DNA from: Chara braunii
Taxonomy: Eukaryota; Streptophyta; Charophyceae; Charales; Characeae
NCBI GenBank assembly: GCA_003427395.1
Contig: BFEA01000951.1
Coordinates: 252,203 to 286,994, forward strand
Direction of reading: 5' to 3'
Length of the DNA: 34,792 nucleotides
Each line of letters begins with the position of its first letter. The first letter of the stretch is position 1. Of this stretch, positions 10,395 to 19,835 are shown piece by piece. The translations under genes and the position numbers were made by a program. Under the pieces are notes generated by a model. It saw only the letters and a list, made by a program, of their open reading frames with translations, did not search any database and was not told the DNA's origin.

Positions 10395-10757
10395 TTGGAG
10401 TTTAATAGGCTGACTCAGAGGGAACTTGCGGTTGGGATGGCAGAAGGGAAAAAATATATCGAATTTGTGTTTTACTTTTATGGCCGCGATGGTAAATTAC
10501 ACAGCATGGGTTCCGTCTTAGAAAGTGTTGAGGCAAGCCAGGGCCAGGCTCGGGTAAACACAAAGGGTGTCCAATTTTTTCTCTTGAGATCCCTTCCAGC
10601 ATCTGAGTCAGCAAGTGTTACTCTTCAACCTGCAGTTCTCTCAGCGTTCCTAACTCTAAGTGATCAGAATTCAGTGATCGTTGTCTCAGCGACACTCGGT
10701 CTTTCAAGTTACCCCGATAAGTGTCAGTTAAAAGCAAACAACATCCCGTTACTGTAA
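10395..10757 (+). CDS. Unrecognised ORF upstream of the paralog units
   Basis: A 120-codon open stretch begins at a TTG, and the first ATG is near 10,437. The translation has no motif I recognise. A short part (KKYIEFVFYFYGRDGK) is faintly like the YxLIxYFxDLD stretch of units C and D downstream, so it may be a very diverged member of that family or the N-terminal part of the same reading. It ends at TAA, with further TAA codons following, before unit A opens in the same phase at 10,806. It may be a decayed fragment. Confidence 0.3.
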   Translation: MEFNRLTQRELAVGMAEGKKYIEFVFYFYGRDGKLHSMGSVLESVEASQGQARVNTKGVQFFLLRSLPASESASVTLQPAVLSAFLTLSDQNSVIVVSATLGLSSYPDKCQLKANNIPLL

Positions 10758-10805
10758 GTTAACCCAGAGATCAACGTCAACCAGAAAGTGTTGTAATAAA
10801 AAAAT

Positions 10806-11573
10806 ATGGAAGTTAGTTTTAAACGCCAACCTCAACTTATGTGTACGACTCTGCCATTCTCAGTTCAAGAGACTGTCTTGATCGGTATGAATAAGGTTGC
10901 TTCTAAAGACGCCTTTCAGTACTAGTATATCAGTGCAAATGGCTTTAAGCGAGGAGATATGCCAGTCTTTGTTGCCCTCACGAGTTTCACAGGCGGTACT
11001 ATCCATGATCTAAGGCCCTATGTGAAGAAGGGTAAGGAGACTCGTGAACACTTTGATTGAGTTTGGATCTCAGTGGCCAGATACCTTGAGGAGAGAGAAA
11101 GAGAGCTTGATGAGAGTGAGGGAAAGCTCATTCGCAGCTTCGAGTCCAAACTCTACACCGACTATCTCAAGCCACCAGTACCTTTCACCCTTACTGACGG
11201 ATCTTACTGAGGTGAACTAGTGGATCTGGCTAAGAGGTACGTCTCCCCTGCAGTGATTAAGTATGAGTCAGTGACCGAACCATCAGAGTTCCGGCATCTC
11301 AGACGATGAATTTTCTCTCAATCATACCTTCTTACTGTATGAGAGGAGTTTTGTGCTATGGTTGATTTCATATCATGTGCCTTGAATGAAAGATTTCATA
11401 ATTTAGACTTCAGATGACTCTACATCGAGAGACAACAACCTCAAAGAGTACGGAGACTTGGCCGAAAGCACAAGCGACAGACAACAAAATGAGAGATTGA
11501 GTGTGAGGAGTAGAGAGATGAGTGAGGACTTTTGACTAGTGTTGGCCATACTCTCTACATGGGTACTTCCTGA
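10806..11573 (+). pseudogene. Paralog unit A of an unknown protein family, TGA-interrupted
   Basis: One frame from the ATG at 10,806 stays free of TAA for about 278 codons. It is cut by eight TGA (11058, 11208, 11307, 11340, 11415, 11490, 11523, 11571) and two TAG (10923, 11511) before a further TAG near 11,640. The part around 10,990-11,240 aligns with unit B (LRPYVKKG against IRPYVKKG, then a charged helix, PVPF against PVPL). The TGA at 11058 falls on a Trp of unit B (FNWSW) and the TGA at 11208 on the conserved Trp of the C-terminal DW motif. The function is unknown; the reading is either a pseudogene or recoded. Confidence 0.5.
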
Positions 11574-11649
11574 GATAATTACGAGTTCTCATTCTTCCCT
11601 CATCTAACATTGTCATTACTCGAGTCAGTCAGTCTTGCATAGTCTACTC

Positions 11650-11768
11650 TATCTTTTTTTTATGCTCATGTTCTCTGATGATCATGTCCCAGTTCTCGAA
11701 ATTATTGCTATTTTTTTTTTATGCTCATGTTCTCTGATGATCCAAGCACAATTCTCAAAATTATTGAA
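11650..11768. repeat. Tandem duplication, 2 x 59 bp
   Basis: A T-run followed by ATGCTCATGTTCTCTGATGATC occurs at 11,662 and again at 11,721, with shared downstream TTCTC(G/A)AAATTATTG. The surrounding DNA is AT-rich and non-coding. Confidence 0.85.
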
Positions 11769-12376
11769 TTGGCAAAATCGAAGCATGCATGACACACCCA
11801 AATTTTAGAATTATTATTTACATTACTCTTTGTTGTCCCGAATCAAAATAAAAGATTTCTAAGACAGGGGACGCACACAATAGGAAGGGAGTTGTTTTAT
11901 TTAATGTACTTTATTTATTGCAAACAACATCCAAATCCTGCATGACAGCCTGTTGGCTTTCTGGTCGTCCGTAGTGGGCCGACTAAAAAAAGTACGACAA
12001 AAAGTGCGCCGTTGTTGGGGAGATGAAACATTTTCATGTCCGGAATGAGCCTGGGTGAACAACCGCTTTGAGCCTTTGATTAGGATTTGAGAGTTGTTGA
12101 TAATATCCAGATTTTCAGATCAACTCTGAAGTCTTGATTGAGCTATTAACTTTTTTTTTTTGAAATTTTAGTTGCTAATAAGGTCTTATTTCTTCATGTG
12201 TGAGGTACCACATCGGACTGGAGAGGGAGACTGACAGAATTCAGTGAGGAAAATCAGACTTGATCACATGTATGCCTTATGAGCCCTTGACGATCCTGAA
12301 GCACTGAGAGAGAAGAGAAAGGGTCAGAAGTCTAAAAAGTCCATCGAGAATGATAACTACTTATGCATTGAAATAA
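11769..12376. other. AT-rich stretch between units A and B
   Basis: No gene is seen. A short readable stretch near 12,280-12,370 (lysine-rich) lies in a different phase from unit B and may be the frameshifted start of that unit. Confidence 0.4.
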
Positions 12377-12742
12377 CTCTTAAAATTAACTATTAAAGGG
12401 ATATTCCCCTATCAGTATGAGCATTGTTGGGTTGATCGTTCTGGAGGATCGACCATCTGTGCAGTGGTGATTCGCTTCTTTGAGGGAAATATCTATAATA
12501 TCCGTCCTTATGTCAAAAAGGGAGGTTGCAACGATGAGGAAACCTTTAATTGGTCATGGGAAGTAGTTGTTAAGTCTATCTATGACAAAAAGGCAGAACT
12601 AATCAAGCAAAAGAAGAAATTGGAATGGGGGTTAATACTTGTAGCTTATGAGATAATTCCAGTTCCGCTTATCCCTGACAACTACTGTAACGGAGGTAAT
12701 TGGTTGCCAACAATTAACATAGTACTAAGATGGAAAAAATGA
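12377..12742 (+). pseudogene. Paralog unit B of the unknown family
   Basis: The frame is open from after a TAA at 12374 to the TGA at 12740. It contains FPYQYEHCW, IRPYVKKG, FNWSWEVV, a Lys-rich helix, PVPLIPD and GGNWLPTI. These align in order with PYEIVRYE, RIYVP, RCW, EKxRL, PLLPD and NDWSVVI of units C and D. An internal ATG is lacking near the start; the ORF is usually reported from a GTG at 12464. The family was not recognised. It is one of five tandem relatives upstream of gag, each in its own phase, so the units are separated by frameshifts or were independent copies. Confidence 0.5.
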
Positions 12743-12782
12743 GAAGGTTGTCATGAGAGCAAGAGAAACTTCAGCAGAGTAA

Positions 12783-13217
12783 GCCAGAAAGAGAAAACTG
12801 GAATTTGATAGAGGTTCAGGTCCAAGCAAGGAAAAAGTTGAGTGTCTCCTTAAATCACTAAATGTTTTAAATGAGAAAGAAGTATTCTCATACAAGATCG
12901 TCAAGTATGAGATGGCCGAGAGTGGATGAGAGCAAGAACGATTCTATGTCCTGATATTCTACTTTACAGACTTGGACACATATAATGTAAGAATTTATGT
13001 TCCTAAAGAAAGAAGTGCAGACGCTGTGTATAAGAGATGTTGGGCATTTGCCGAGGAAGTTCTACTAAAAGAGAAAGAGAGACTTAAGAGAGGAAATAAG
13101 TGTTTCATCGGATCTACTCGGCACTCTGGCTTTGAGGGATTCTCAACTCCTCTTTTACCTGATATTTTGTCAAGAAACGATTGGTCTGTTGTGATTGAGT
13201 TTGCACTGAAAGTGTGA
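12783..13217 (+). pseudogene. Paralog unit C of the unknown family
   Basis: This 144-codon frame is broken only by the TGA at 12927. Motifs in order: SLN near residue 29, YKIVKYE, G-stop-E (Trp in unit D: GWE), YVLIFYFTDLD, VRIYVP, RCWAFAEE, a charged EKERLKRG helix, TPLLPD, SRNDWSVVIEFALKV. The end overlaps unit D at GTGTGA. It is the most complete match to unit D, which makes the pair the best guide to the family. No catalytic motif, membrane segment or signal peptide is apparent. Confidence 0.55.
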
Positions 13218-13738
13218 AAAGACCAAAGACGCAAATGAATCAGCCATATGTACCTCCAAAAGTGAGACCCTGGTTTAGGCTGAGACGAAGATATAGGAGG
13301 CTGAGTAAGGAGGATTCTGATAAACTGTTCAATTCTCTTAATTCTATAACAAGGAAAGTTGTGATTCCGTACGAGATTGTGAGGTATGAGGCACTAAAGA
13401 GTCAGGGATGGGAACATAATGGTATGTATATTCTGATCTGCTATTTTATTGACCTTGATGAGTTTGACATTGGGATCTACGTGCCACGACATAGGTTTGG
13501 AGACTGTAGAAGTGGGCGATGTTGGTAACGAGCGTCAGATATTGTGCATGACGAAAAAAGAAAACGTGAACAAAAAGGGGAGAGTTTATCTTGGAGTACC
13601 TATGTTAGGCCTTTCACTTGGATACCATCTCCACCTGTTGAAGGGCTTATGTTTTCAAGGAATAATTGGTCAGTCATGATAAACTTTGTATGGAAGGTGA
13701 ATGAGGCTCAAGAAGAATATTCGCAGGAGCAAGGATAA
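13214..13738 (+). pseudogene. Paralog unit D of the unknown family
   Basis: A single frame runs through one TAA at 13526, which sits where unit C has the Ala after RCW. Motifs: a basic N-terminus (RLRRRYRRLS), SLNSITRK, PYEIVRYE, GWE, YILICYFIDLD, IGIYVP, RCW, then after the stop a Lys/Arg/Glu helix, SRNNWSVMINFVWKV. It starts at GTG 13214, overlapping the end of unit C. The stop aligns with a non-Trp position, which indicates true decay of this copy. Confidence 0.55.
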
Positions 13739-13743
13739 CTGTT

Positions 13744-14151
13744 GTGAGAGGCAGACGTAATGAAGTCACTGGGTTCAATAATCTCTTTGTAATTCTGAGG
13801 AATGAGACATGTGCAAGACGACAAATAATATTTTACATTCCAGTGGGCAAATTCTTGAACACTGACAACATGGACGTGAGAATTTACGTTCCAGCATGCC
13901 TAGATAAGATAGTTGACTATTTTGAATGTCAGTTGGGAGCTTATATTAGTTTTATAAGGACAAAAGAGTGGCTGAAAAAATTACAGAGAAAAATAACTCG
14001 GGAAGAAGGAATAAAGCAATTTGAGAGACTCCCTGGCTTCTTAACTACTGATGGCTTTGACAACAGGAGAGACTGGTTACCTCTCCTAAAAGTTATTGCC
14101 ATCATAGGTAATGCAAGAGAGAGTGATTCCGCGGTGGTGATGAAATCCTGA
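13744..14151 (+). pseudogene. Paralog unit E of the unknown family
   Basis: A 135-codon open frame beginning at GTG. It contains FVILRNE, FYIPVGKF, DNMDVRIYVP, a helix with EWLKKLQRK, PGFLTTDGF and RRDWLPLLKV. These align with the same order of motifs in C and D but are the most diverged of the set (RCW is missing). It has no internal stop. It lies 90 bp upstream of the gag ATG in the same orientation. Confidence 0.5.
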
Positions 14152-14241
14152 CTCTTAAATACTTTTGAGCACCAGTTTGAGATCTCTTACTACACTCTTC
14201 CAGAGATCTAACTTTCCTCACACTATCCATAGTGATCGATA

Positions 14242-15912
14242 ATGCCTGGTTTCGTTGAACAGTTAACGTTTGGGGTTGTGTTGGAAGGAGGGATAGTCAA
14301 GACAGAAGGGACTCTTCGGATCTCAGACAAGAGTCTCTCTACTTTGGATGAACTTGAGTTTTTGCAACTTTTCTTTGATCGGATGAGAGACTCTGCCTTG
14401 AGAGTCGTCACTGACCAGACTCAAATGAACTATTTACTAAAGGCGGTGAAAGTGAGGATCATTGAGAGAGTATCATATCACTCCTCTAGAGAACGAGTCT
14501 CTCTTGCCAGAAAAATTAACAGCGGTTCATAAGTCATGCACTTTGACTATGAGATTATAGACCTGACACGGTACTTTATGATCCGGGGTACTGTGAAAGG
14601 ATACAACAAAAGACTGAGGGGGGATGATGAGAAGAAACTGATTGAGGATTATATTGGAAGGCTGAGAAGGATTGCGTTGCCTTTAGTCACTACTTAGTTT
14701 ATTATTGCCTACACTCTTTACGTACAAAACTTTCAAGGGATAGGGCAAACAAGGGAAGAGAGAAACGAACCCGTATCCTTTGTAAAAAGACTAAGAGATT
14801 GAAAAGTAAGAGAGAAGAGGTCAAAAGTGATAGGAAGAGAGATAAAAGAGTTTCATTTGAAGTTTATGGTCAAAATGGTTGGACGAAGGAGACCTCGCTC
14901 TTCTGCAAGGACTCATGAAGAAACCCTGATTAGTGTTATACGAGAGTTGGTCGAGAGAGTTAACACAATAAAAGGAGGATCAAATATTGCGAGAGCAAAG
15001 AGACAAAATGAGAGGATTTTATGCTTTAGAGGGCCCCAGGTAAATGATTTGTTGGATGAATATTATTTATTTGGGCTCAATTATGGTTGGACAGACAAAC
15101 AATGACTCAAGCACCCTCTGTCATATTGTGATACTAACTTGAGGTTGGTTGTCCAAAAGTTGATGGAAGGGGCTACAACATGGAAAAAAGTCAAATAGAT
15201 AATGAAAAGAGAATTTGAGAAAGACTCTGTCTCAACCACCACCAAGAATCTTCTCAACATTAAAAGAGCTAAGTACGACACTTTTAATGTTTTTCTCCAG
15301 ACGTTTATCAAGACAACCAGAAGAATTTCATATTTTGATGAGGCTCAGAGATGCCATATTTTCCTCACTAATCTTACAGATAATGAGAGATAGACTGTTC
15401 TCAATCAAGCTCGACACTACCCTCTCAGATGGAATGAAATGGTCGCAATAGTCAGTACTCTGCCTACGGTCTCACACAAGAAGTGGTCACTTGATCAGAT
15501 CAGTACATTGACAAAAGACTGGAAATCCGAGAATGATATGAGCAGAGGGAACAATTCTAGTGTTGAAAATATCATTCAACGGGCTATGGCCAATTACATG
15601 CCCGCTAATCATGATGTGGATGAAAAAGGTAAAAAGAAGGTTGAAAGTGAAGATGAAGAAAATGATGTTGATGATGATAGTTATGGTAAAAGAGAAGATT
15701 CCTCAAAGTCAAGAAAGAATGGGGGGAATGGTGGAAAAGGAAACAGGAAAATGAAAAACAAGAAAAGGAAACAGGGAAATGATCATCCAAGGAAGAGTTT
15801 TGTCTGTTATTACTTTGGTGAAGGAGGTCACACTACCACCTACTGTAAACCTCTTGAAGAGGATGTGAAAAGTGGGGTGACTAAGAAGGATGCAATGTGG
15901 TCATGTCTATGA
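14242..15912 (+). pseudogene. gag: Decayed Ty3/gypsy gag
   Basis: One frame runs 557 codons with six internal stops (TAA 14530, TAG 14695, TGA 14800, TGA 15103, TAG 15196, TAG 15391) and no frameshift. The part around 15,010-15,230 reads like a Metaviridae capsid core (FRGPQVNDLLDEY, then W-TDKQ, Y-C-T-LRL-V-KLM-G-TTW). An acidic then Lys-rich linker at 15,610-15,780 leads into a CCHC zinc knuckle at about 15,805-15,846. That knuckle reads C-x2-F-x4-H-x4-C, so its second Cys is Phe. After the knuckle the reading moves to the next frame at about 15,890. The ATG at 14242 is taken as the start because sequence upstream is closed, but the true N-terminus is uncertain. Confidence 0.75.
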
Positions 15913-16381
15913 CAGTTCATGGAACAAATTGGATCCCAGACATCCCAGAGATATGAAATTTCATTCCTGTAAATATGAAGAAAAGATGAAGAAAAAAAAG
16001 AAGAGAAAAATCAATGTGAGTGTTCACTTCCTCGTTGGTGAATTGCCTGAAGAGTTTGTGCAAAAAATTGATGACTCTCTTTCATTGATTGAATTGTCTC
16101 TACAGTTTCTAACTCTAGTAAGAAACATGTTTGATGAAACTTTTTCAAGTGGGCTATCGTTAGGTGAGAGTTCGAGCTCTCGAATTCCTTCTGAGCTTGT
16201 AGCATTTTCACCTAGCAAGCCCGCCTCTTCAGCCAACATGATGTCTTTCGAGGGTGATCTACCACCGAAACTTGTCATAAAGCCCAATGAGGTGATTGGA
16301 GAAGTGAGGAATTCTCAAGCACGTTTCATACCTCAAATGATAAAGGGAAAAAAAAAAAAAAAAAAACCGAAGAAACTCTAA
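15890..16381 (+). pseudogene. gag C-terminal part and gag-protease linker, shifted frame
   Basis: The reading continues one frame over from gag with GHVYDSSWNKLDPRHP, which resembles the segment that follows the zinc knuckle in related elements. A Lys-rich run, a Ser-rich stretch and a terminal poly-Lys run encoded by A17 (16351-16367) follow. The shift relative to gag lies at about 15,890-15,910. Single-base loss or gain is more likely than programmed frameshifting, because the element is broken throughout. The sequence to 16,640 is Lys/Glu-rich and stop-interrupted. Confidence 0.55.
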
Positions 16382-16644
16382 TTGACGTTCTTCATAATCG
16401 AGAACCAAACCCTCAATTTAAGAAGAGTGAGCAAGGAAAAAAGAGAAAATTTATCCTCAAGAGTGAGTTGGAAGATGAAACTGTAATTACGGATGTAATT
16501 ACAAAAATGTTAGAAAAAACAGAAGTGATTTTGTCTTTAAAGAGGCAATGACGTTAGCACCAAAGTTGATAGAGGAACTCAAAAAAGTAATGAAAACGAA
16601 AAGAGTGAAAGTTAATTATCTGTGATTAATCTTCCCCAACCAAG

Positions 16645-17160
16645 TCAACATGACCTTACCTGGATGTAAGATGAGATTCGCAACCATGAGTTGTGGGTAC
16701 TTAACTATTTATATTAATCAAGTGAAAATTCGAATCTTAGTGGATTCTGAGGTACTTAACTATCTATATTAATCAAGTGAAAATCCGAATCTTAGTGGAT
16801 TCTGAGGCGGAAATGATACTTATCTCCCAGAAGGCAATGAAAGTCTGCGAATTGACCATTGATAGGTCATCGAAGCAAATACTAAGTAATATTGTTGGAG
16901 AACGCTTCGTGGTAGGGTCTATTGACAACTTGCCTATCAAGGTTGGGATAATGTCAGTCGAACTATTGGGGTTCGTGGTGCCATACCTAGACCATGATTG
17001 TATTTTGGGCACTCCGTTCTTGCACATGATTAAAGTTGTCCAGTTCTTTAGTCATGGAGGGTCGTCCTGGATTGGCTTGGAAGATCCAGAGACATCACAA
17101 GAACAAACCTTTATGGTATGCACTTCTCATCATTATAACCATAAGGTATCAGCTAATTAA
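16645..17160 (+). pseudogene. Retropepsin-like protease with altered active site
   Basis: The reading leads through GYLTIYINQVKIRILVDS to a flap-like and hydrophobic segment ending LGTPFLHMI, in the order expected for a retroviral-type aspartic protease, which processes Gag-Pol. The catalytic triplet DSG/DTG is DSE here (VDSEAEMIL), so the enzyme would be inactive. A 55-bp tandem duplication (16697-16806) lies across the start of the active-site region and throws the upstream part out of frame. The open part is 16777-17157. Confidence 0.7.
16697..16806. repeat. Tandem duplication, 2 x 55 bp, in the protease region
   Basis: GTACTTAACTAT...GATTCTGAG occurs at 16697-16751 and again at 16752-16806 with only two differences. 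Fifty-five is not a multiple of three, so the duplication itself shifts the frame. The near-identity indicates a recent event compared with the other damage. Confidence 0.95.
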
Positions 17161-17640
17161 ATTAGAAGAGAAAAATTTGTTGAAAAGATAAGGAAGATAA
17201 AAGGAAAAAACAAGTAAGAAGTCAAGGAGGAAGTGTTAGTTGATATTAATCAAATTTCAAAGATGATGAATGTTATTGGCAAGCTCAAAGATAAGGATGG
17301 AAAGACTGAAGTATTCAAGAAGGTTGTTGAGACTGTCAAGGATGGAAAAATAGAATCAAAGTTTGCATCAACCCATTATTTTTTAGGAAAATAGTCACTG
17401 AGTCAAAAAGAAAATACAAGCCCGAGAGGGTGAAAAAGAACCTCGTGGCGGTCCTAATAGAGAAGGATCATGACGAGATACTGAAAAAAGAACGGAGAAT
17501 TATCAAGGCATGAAGGGAATCTGCAAAATTGAGAAATAGAGTTACTAGGGAAAAATTGACATGATGAAGATAGACTCAGATGAGTTCATAAATCCTAGAG
17601 AAAAAAAAATATCTTCAAAGTATGTCAGAAATTATCTGGT
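17161..17640 (+). pseudogene. Protease-to-RT linker, decayed
   Basis: Lys/Glu-rich readable pieces in several frames (for example KYKPERVKKNLVAVL near 17,415) resemble the poorly conserved linker between protease and reverse transcriptase in this type of element. Several stops and shifts are present and no further domain was seen. Confidence 0.45.
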
Positions 17641-18560
17641 GCCTTTTTCTTTAATGATGAAGAAAGGGGGAGGTTGAACGTGGATATGATTAAGATGACA
17701 AAAATTTGGACGGTTGATCATATCTCATGGAATGACAACTCAATAAAGTATGCCTTGAAGGAAAAGGCAGAGGTGGTAAAGTATCTTGATAAGAAAATTG
17801 TCTCTAATGTTGTTGAACCGGCTGATGGACCGTATGCTAACCACTGGTTTTGTTTTTGGAAACCAGGGGTGCATTGAGATGGATACAGAATCTTCATAAG
17901 CTCAATTTTGTAACGATACATGATGCAGGTAACCTTCCTAATGCCGATCTTCTTTCTGAATTTTTTGCTGGTCGATGTTTTTATTCTTTGATTGATTTAT
18001 ATTCTGCCTACGATTAGTTTCTCATTGATCCCACTAGCCAACCAATCACTGTCATGCACACGCTGATGGGGCCGTATTCAAATGTTCGTGGTACCTCAAG
18101 GTTTGACCAATGGTGTGACAATGGTTAAAAGGGATGTGATCAAAGTCATGCAGGACATCGCTCCTGAGATAATCAGTCCTTACATTGATGACAACCCTTT
18201 GAAGGGACCTATAGTAAGAGATGAGACTTTCGTTGCTGATGGTGTCAGAAGGTTTGTCTTGGAACATGCTGAAGGGGTAAAGATGGTCCTAGAGAGACTT
18301 CATAAATATAACTTGACTGCCAGTGAACCAAAGTCCCTTCTCTTCCAAGCAGAGGTAACCATCTTGGGCTTTAGATGTTTTTTCAAGGGTAGGAGCCATG
18401 ACCCCAAGAAGATAAATAAAATTTTAAACTGGCCTCTGCCTCTCAAGCGAGTGACAGATGTCAGAAGCTTTTTGGGTGTCTGTGGGTTCTGGAGGATTTT
18501 CATTCCTTATTTTGCTACCTTTGCAGAACCTCTAAAGGAGATGGTGAGACAAGGGGCTGA
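17641..18560 (+). pseudogene. pol: Ty3/gypsy reverse transcriptase, frameshifted
   Basis: Motifs in order: VVEPADGPYANHWF, ALRWIQNLHKLN, GRCFYSLIDLYSAYD (first catalytic Asp), VVPQGLTNG, SPYIDDNPLKGP (catalytic YxDD), VTILGFRCFFKG and VRSFLGVCGFWRIF. It copies element RNA into DNA in functional relatives. This copy cannot. The reading leaves its frame in the G-run at about 17,866 and shifts again at the TT near 18,075. A TAG at 18015 replaces the Gln of the usual DQF after the first catalytic Asp. The YxDD box is intact. The longest clean piece is 18082-18726. Confidence 0.9.
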
Positions 18561-19222
18561 CCTATCTTGGACTGAGAAAAGGCAGCTTGCTGTAGAAACT
18601 TTACAAGAAAAATTAAGAAATGAAGATGTAGTGTTGGGGGTGCCTTTCCACGATGATGATGAGGGAGGACCCTTCATCATCGAGGCAGATGGGGGACCAG
18701 TAACTCTTGGAGATGCGTTTATTTAGAAAGATGGGAATGAAAAAGAGAGACCCCTTAGATTTAAGAGTAGAACTCTCATCTCTACAGAAAGAAGTTACAC
18801 CCAGTTTAGAAAAAAACTACCAGCAATCATCCATTGCCTAGGGTGCTTCTTGAGTGTTTGTGGGTTCTGGAGGATTTTTATTTTTTATTTTGTTGCCCTT
18901 GCAGAACCTCTAAGAGAGATGGTGAGACAAATGGCTGACCTATCTTTGATTGAGAAAAAACAAATTGTTGCAGAAACTTAACAAGAAAAATTAAAAGATG
19001 GAGGTGTAGTGTTGGGGGTGCCTTTCTACGATGATGAGGAGGGAAGACCCTTCATCATCGAGGCAGATGGGAGACCGGTAACTCTTGGAGGTGTGCTTAT
19101 TCAAAACGATGAGAATGAAAAAGAGAGACCCCCAAGATTTAAGAGTATAACTCTTGACTCTACAGAAAGATGCTACACTCAGTTTAGAAAAAAGTTACTA
19201 GCAATCATCCGTTGCCTAAGGT
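18467..19222. repeat. In-frame tandem duplication, 2 x 378 bp, in RT-RNase H
   Basis: Copy 1 (18467-18844) and copy 2 (18845-19222) share GCTT(T/C)TTG(G/A)GTGT at their starts and match along their length with scattered differences. The offset is 378 (126 codons), so the frame is kept. The junction shares a GCT microhomology. The duplicate covers the end of RT, the connection and most of RNase H up to IIRCLR. Confidence 0.93.
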
Positions 19223-19347
19223 GCTGCAGACACTATACACATGGAAGGAAATTCATCCTAAGGACTGATGCATCTGCTGTGATTGGTGCTATTAAAAAAC
19301 ATCAACAAATGAATTCAACGGTAAGCAGGTGGATTGCCTTCATTTGA
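18600..19347 (+). pseudogene. RNase H domain, partly duplicated and inactivated
   Basis: RNase H degrades the RNA strand during reverse transcription. FIIEAD (first catalytic Asp), STER-YTQFRKKL and FILRTDAS (a later catalytic Asp) are visible, followed by SRWIAFI. The Glu-rich element usually seen after YTQ (ExE) reads RKK in both tandem copies, so the catalytic Glu is lost. Stops: TAG 18724 in copy 1, where copy 2 has Gln; TAA 18979 in copy 2, where copy 1 has Leu; TGA at 19345. The first copy is truncated by the duplication. Confidence 0.8.
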
Positions 19348-19835
19348 ACTTTTGATTTTAAAATGGAAAAAATCCCTACTTAAAAAAATCGGACGGATGG
19401 TTTAAGCCGGATTGAACGGAGAAGAAAAAAAAAAAAGAATGTTGATTGGTCAATTGAAGAATCTGCCTATGTTCATAATTTCTTGAATGAGGAAGATAAT
19501 GGAGACTTTAAAACTTCAAGTTCCTATAAAAGAAGCCTATGGTCTGAAGTGAGAGACAGCTGGGGAGAGATCCCCGATGCTTATATTTATGGGTCATTTC
19601 TTGGAAAGGAAGAAGAAAAAGAACAAAATGATTGGTATACTAAGGTCAACGCAGGGGCAGTGGCCGCTCACAAACTGGGAGAACGTTCATATTTAAAGAA
19701 TGAAGAAGAGGGTGAGAAGAAAAAAAAAGAGATATCACTCATCTTTGAAGACTATGATGAAATTTATCAAGAGATTGGGAAAAAGATGGAAAAAGAACGA
19801 TTGAAGGAATAATACTGCAAAAACATAAGGAAGAA
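19348..19835 (+). pseudogene. RNase H-integrase linker
   Basis: TDGLSRIERRRKKKK closes RNase H in the manner of related elements (DGLSR). A Glu/Lys-rich spacer follows, with a 109-codon open piece at 19483-19812 (DWSIEESAYVHNFLNEEDN just upstream). TAA interrupts at 19381 and 19810. No separate enzyme domain was recognised. Confidence 0.6.

Noticed and set aside
10754-10933. Possible intron (GTAAGT to TATATCAG) that would keep frame between the ORF at 10395 and unit A
   Set aside because: The sites fit a spliceosomal intron and the phase is kept. However, the sequence it would remove contains FQY-like coding sequence that lines up with unit B, so splicing is not supported without transcript data.
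15890-15912. Programmed frameshift between gag and the downstream reading
   Set aside because: The element has several other single-base shifts and many stops, so random indel damage explains this shift better. No slippery site and downstream structure were evident.
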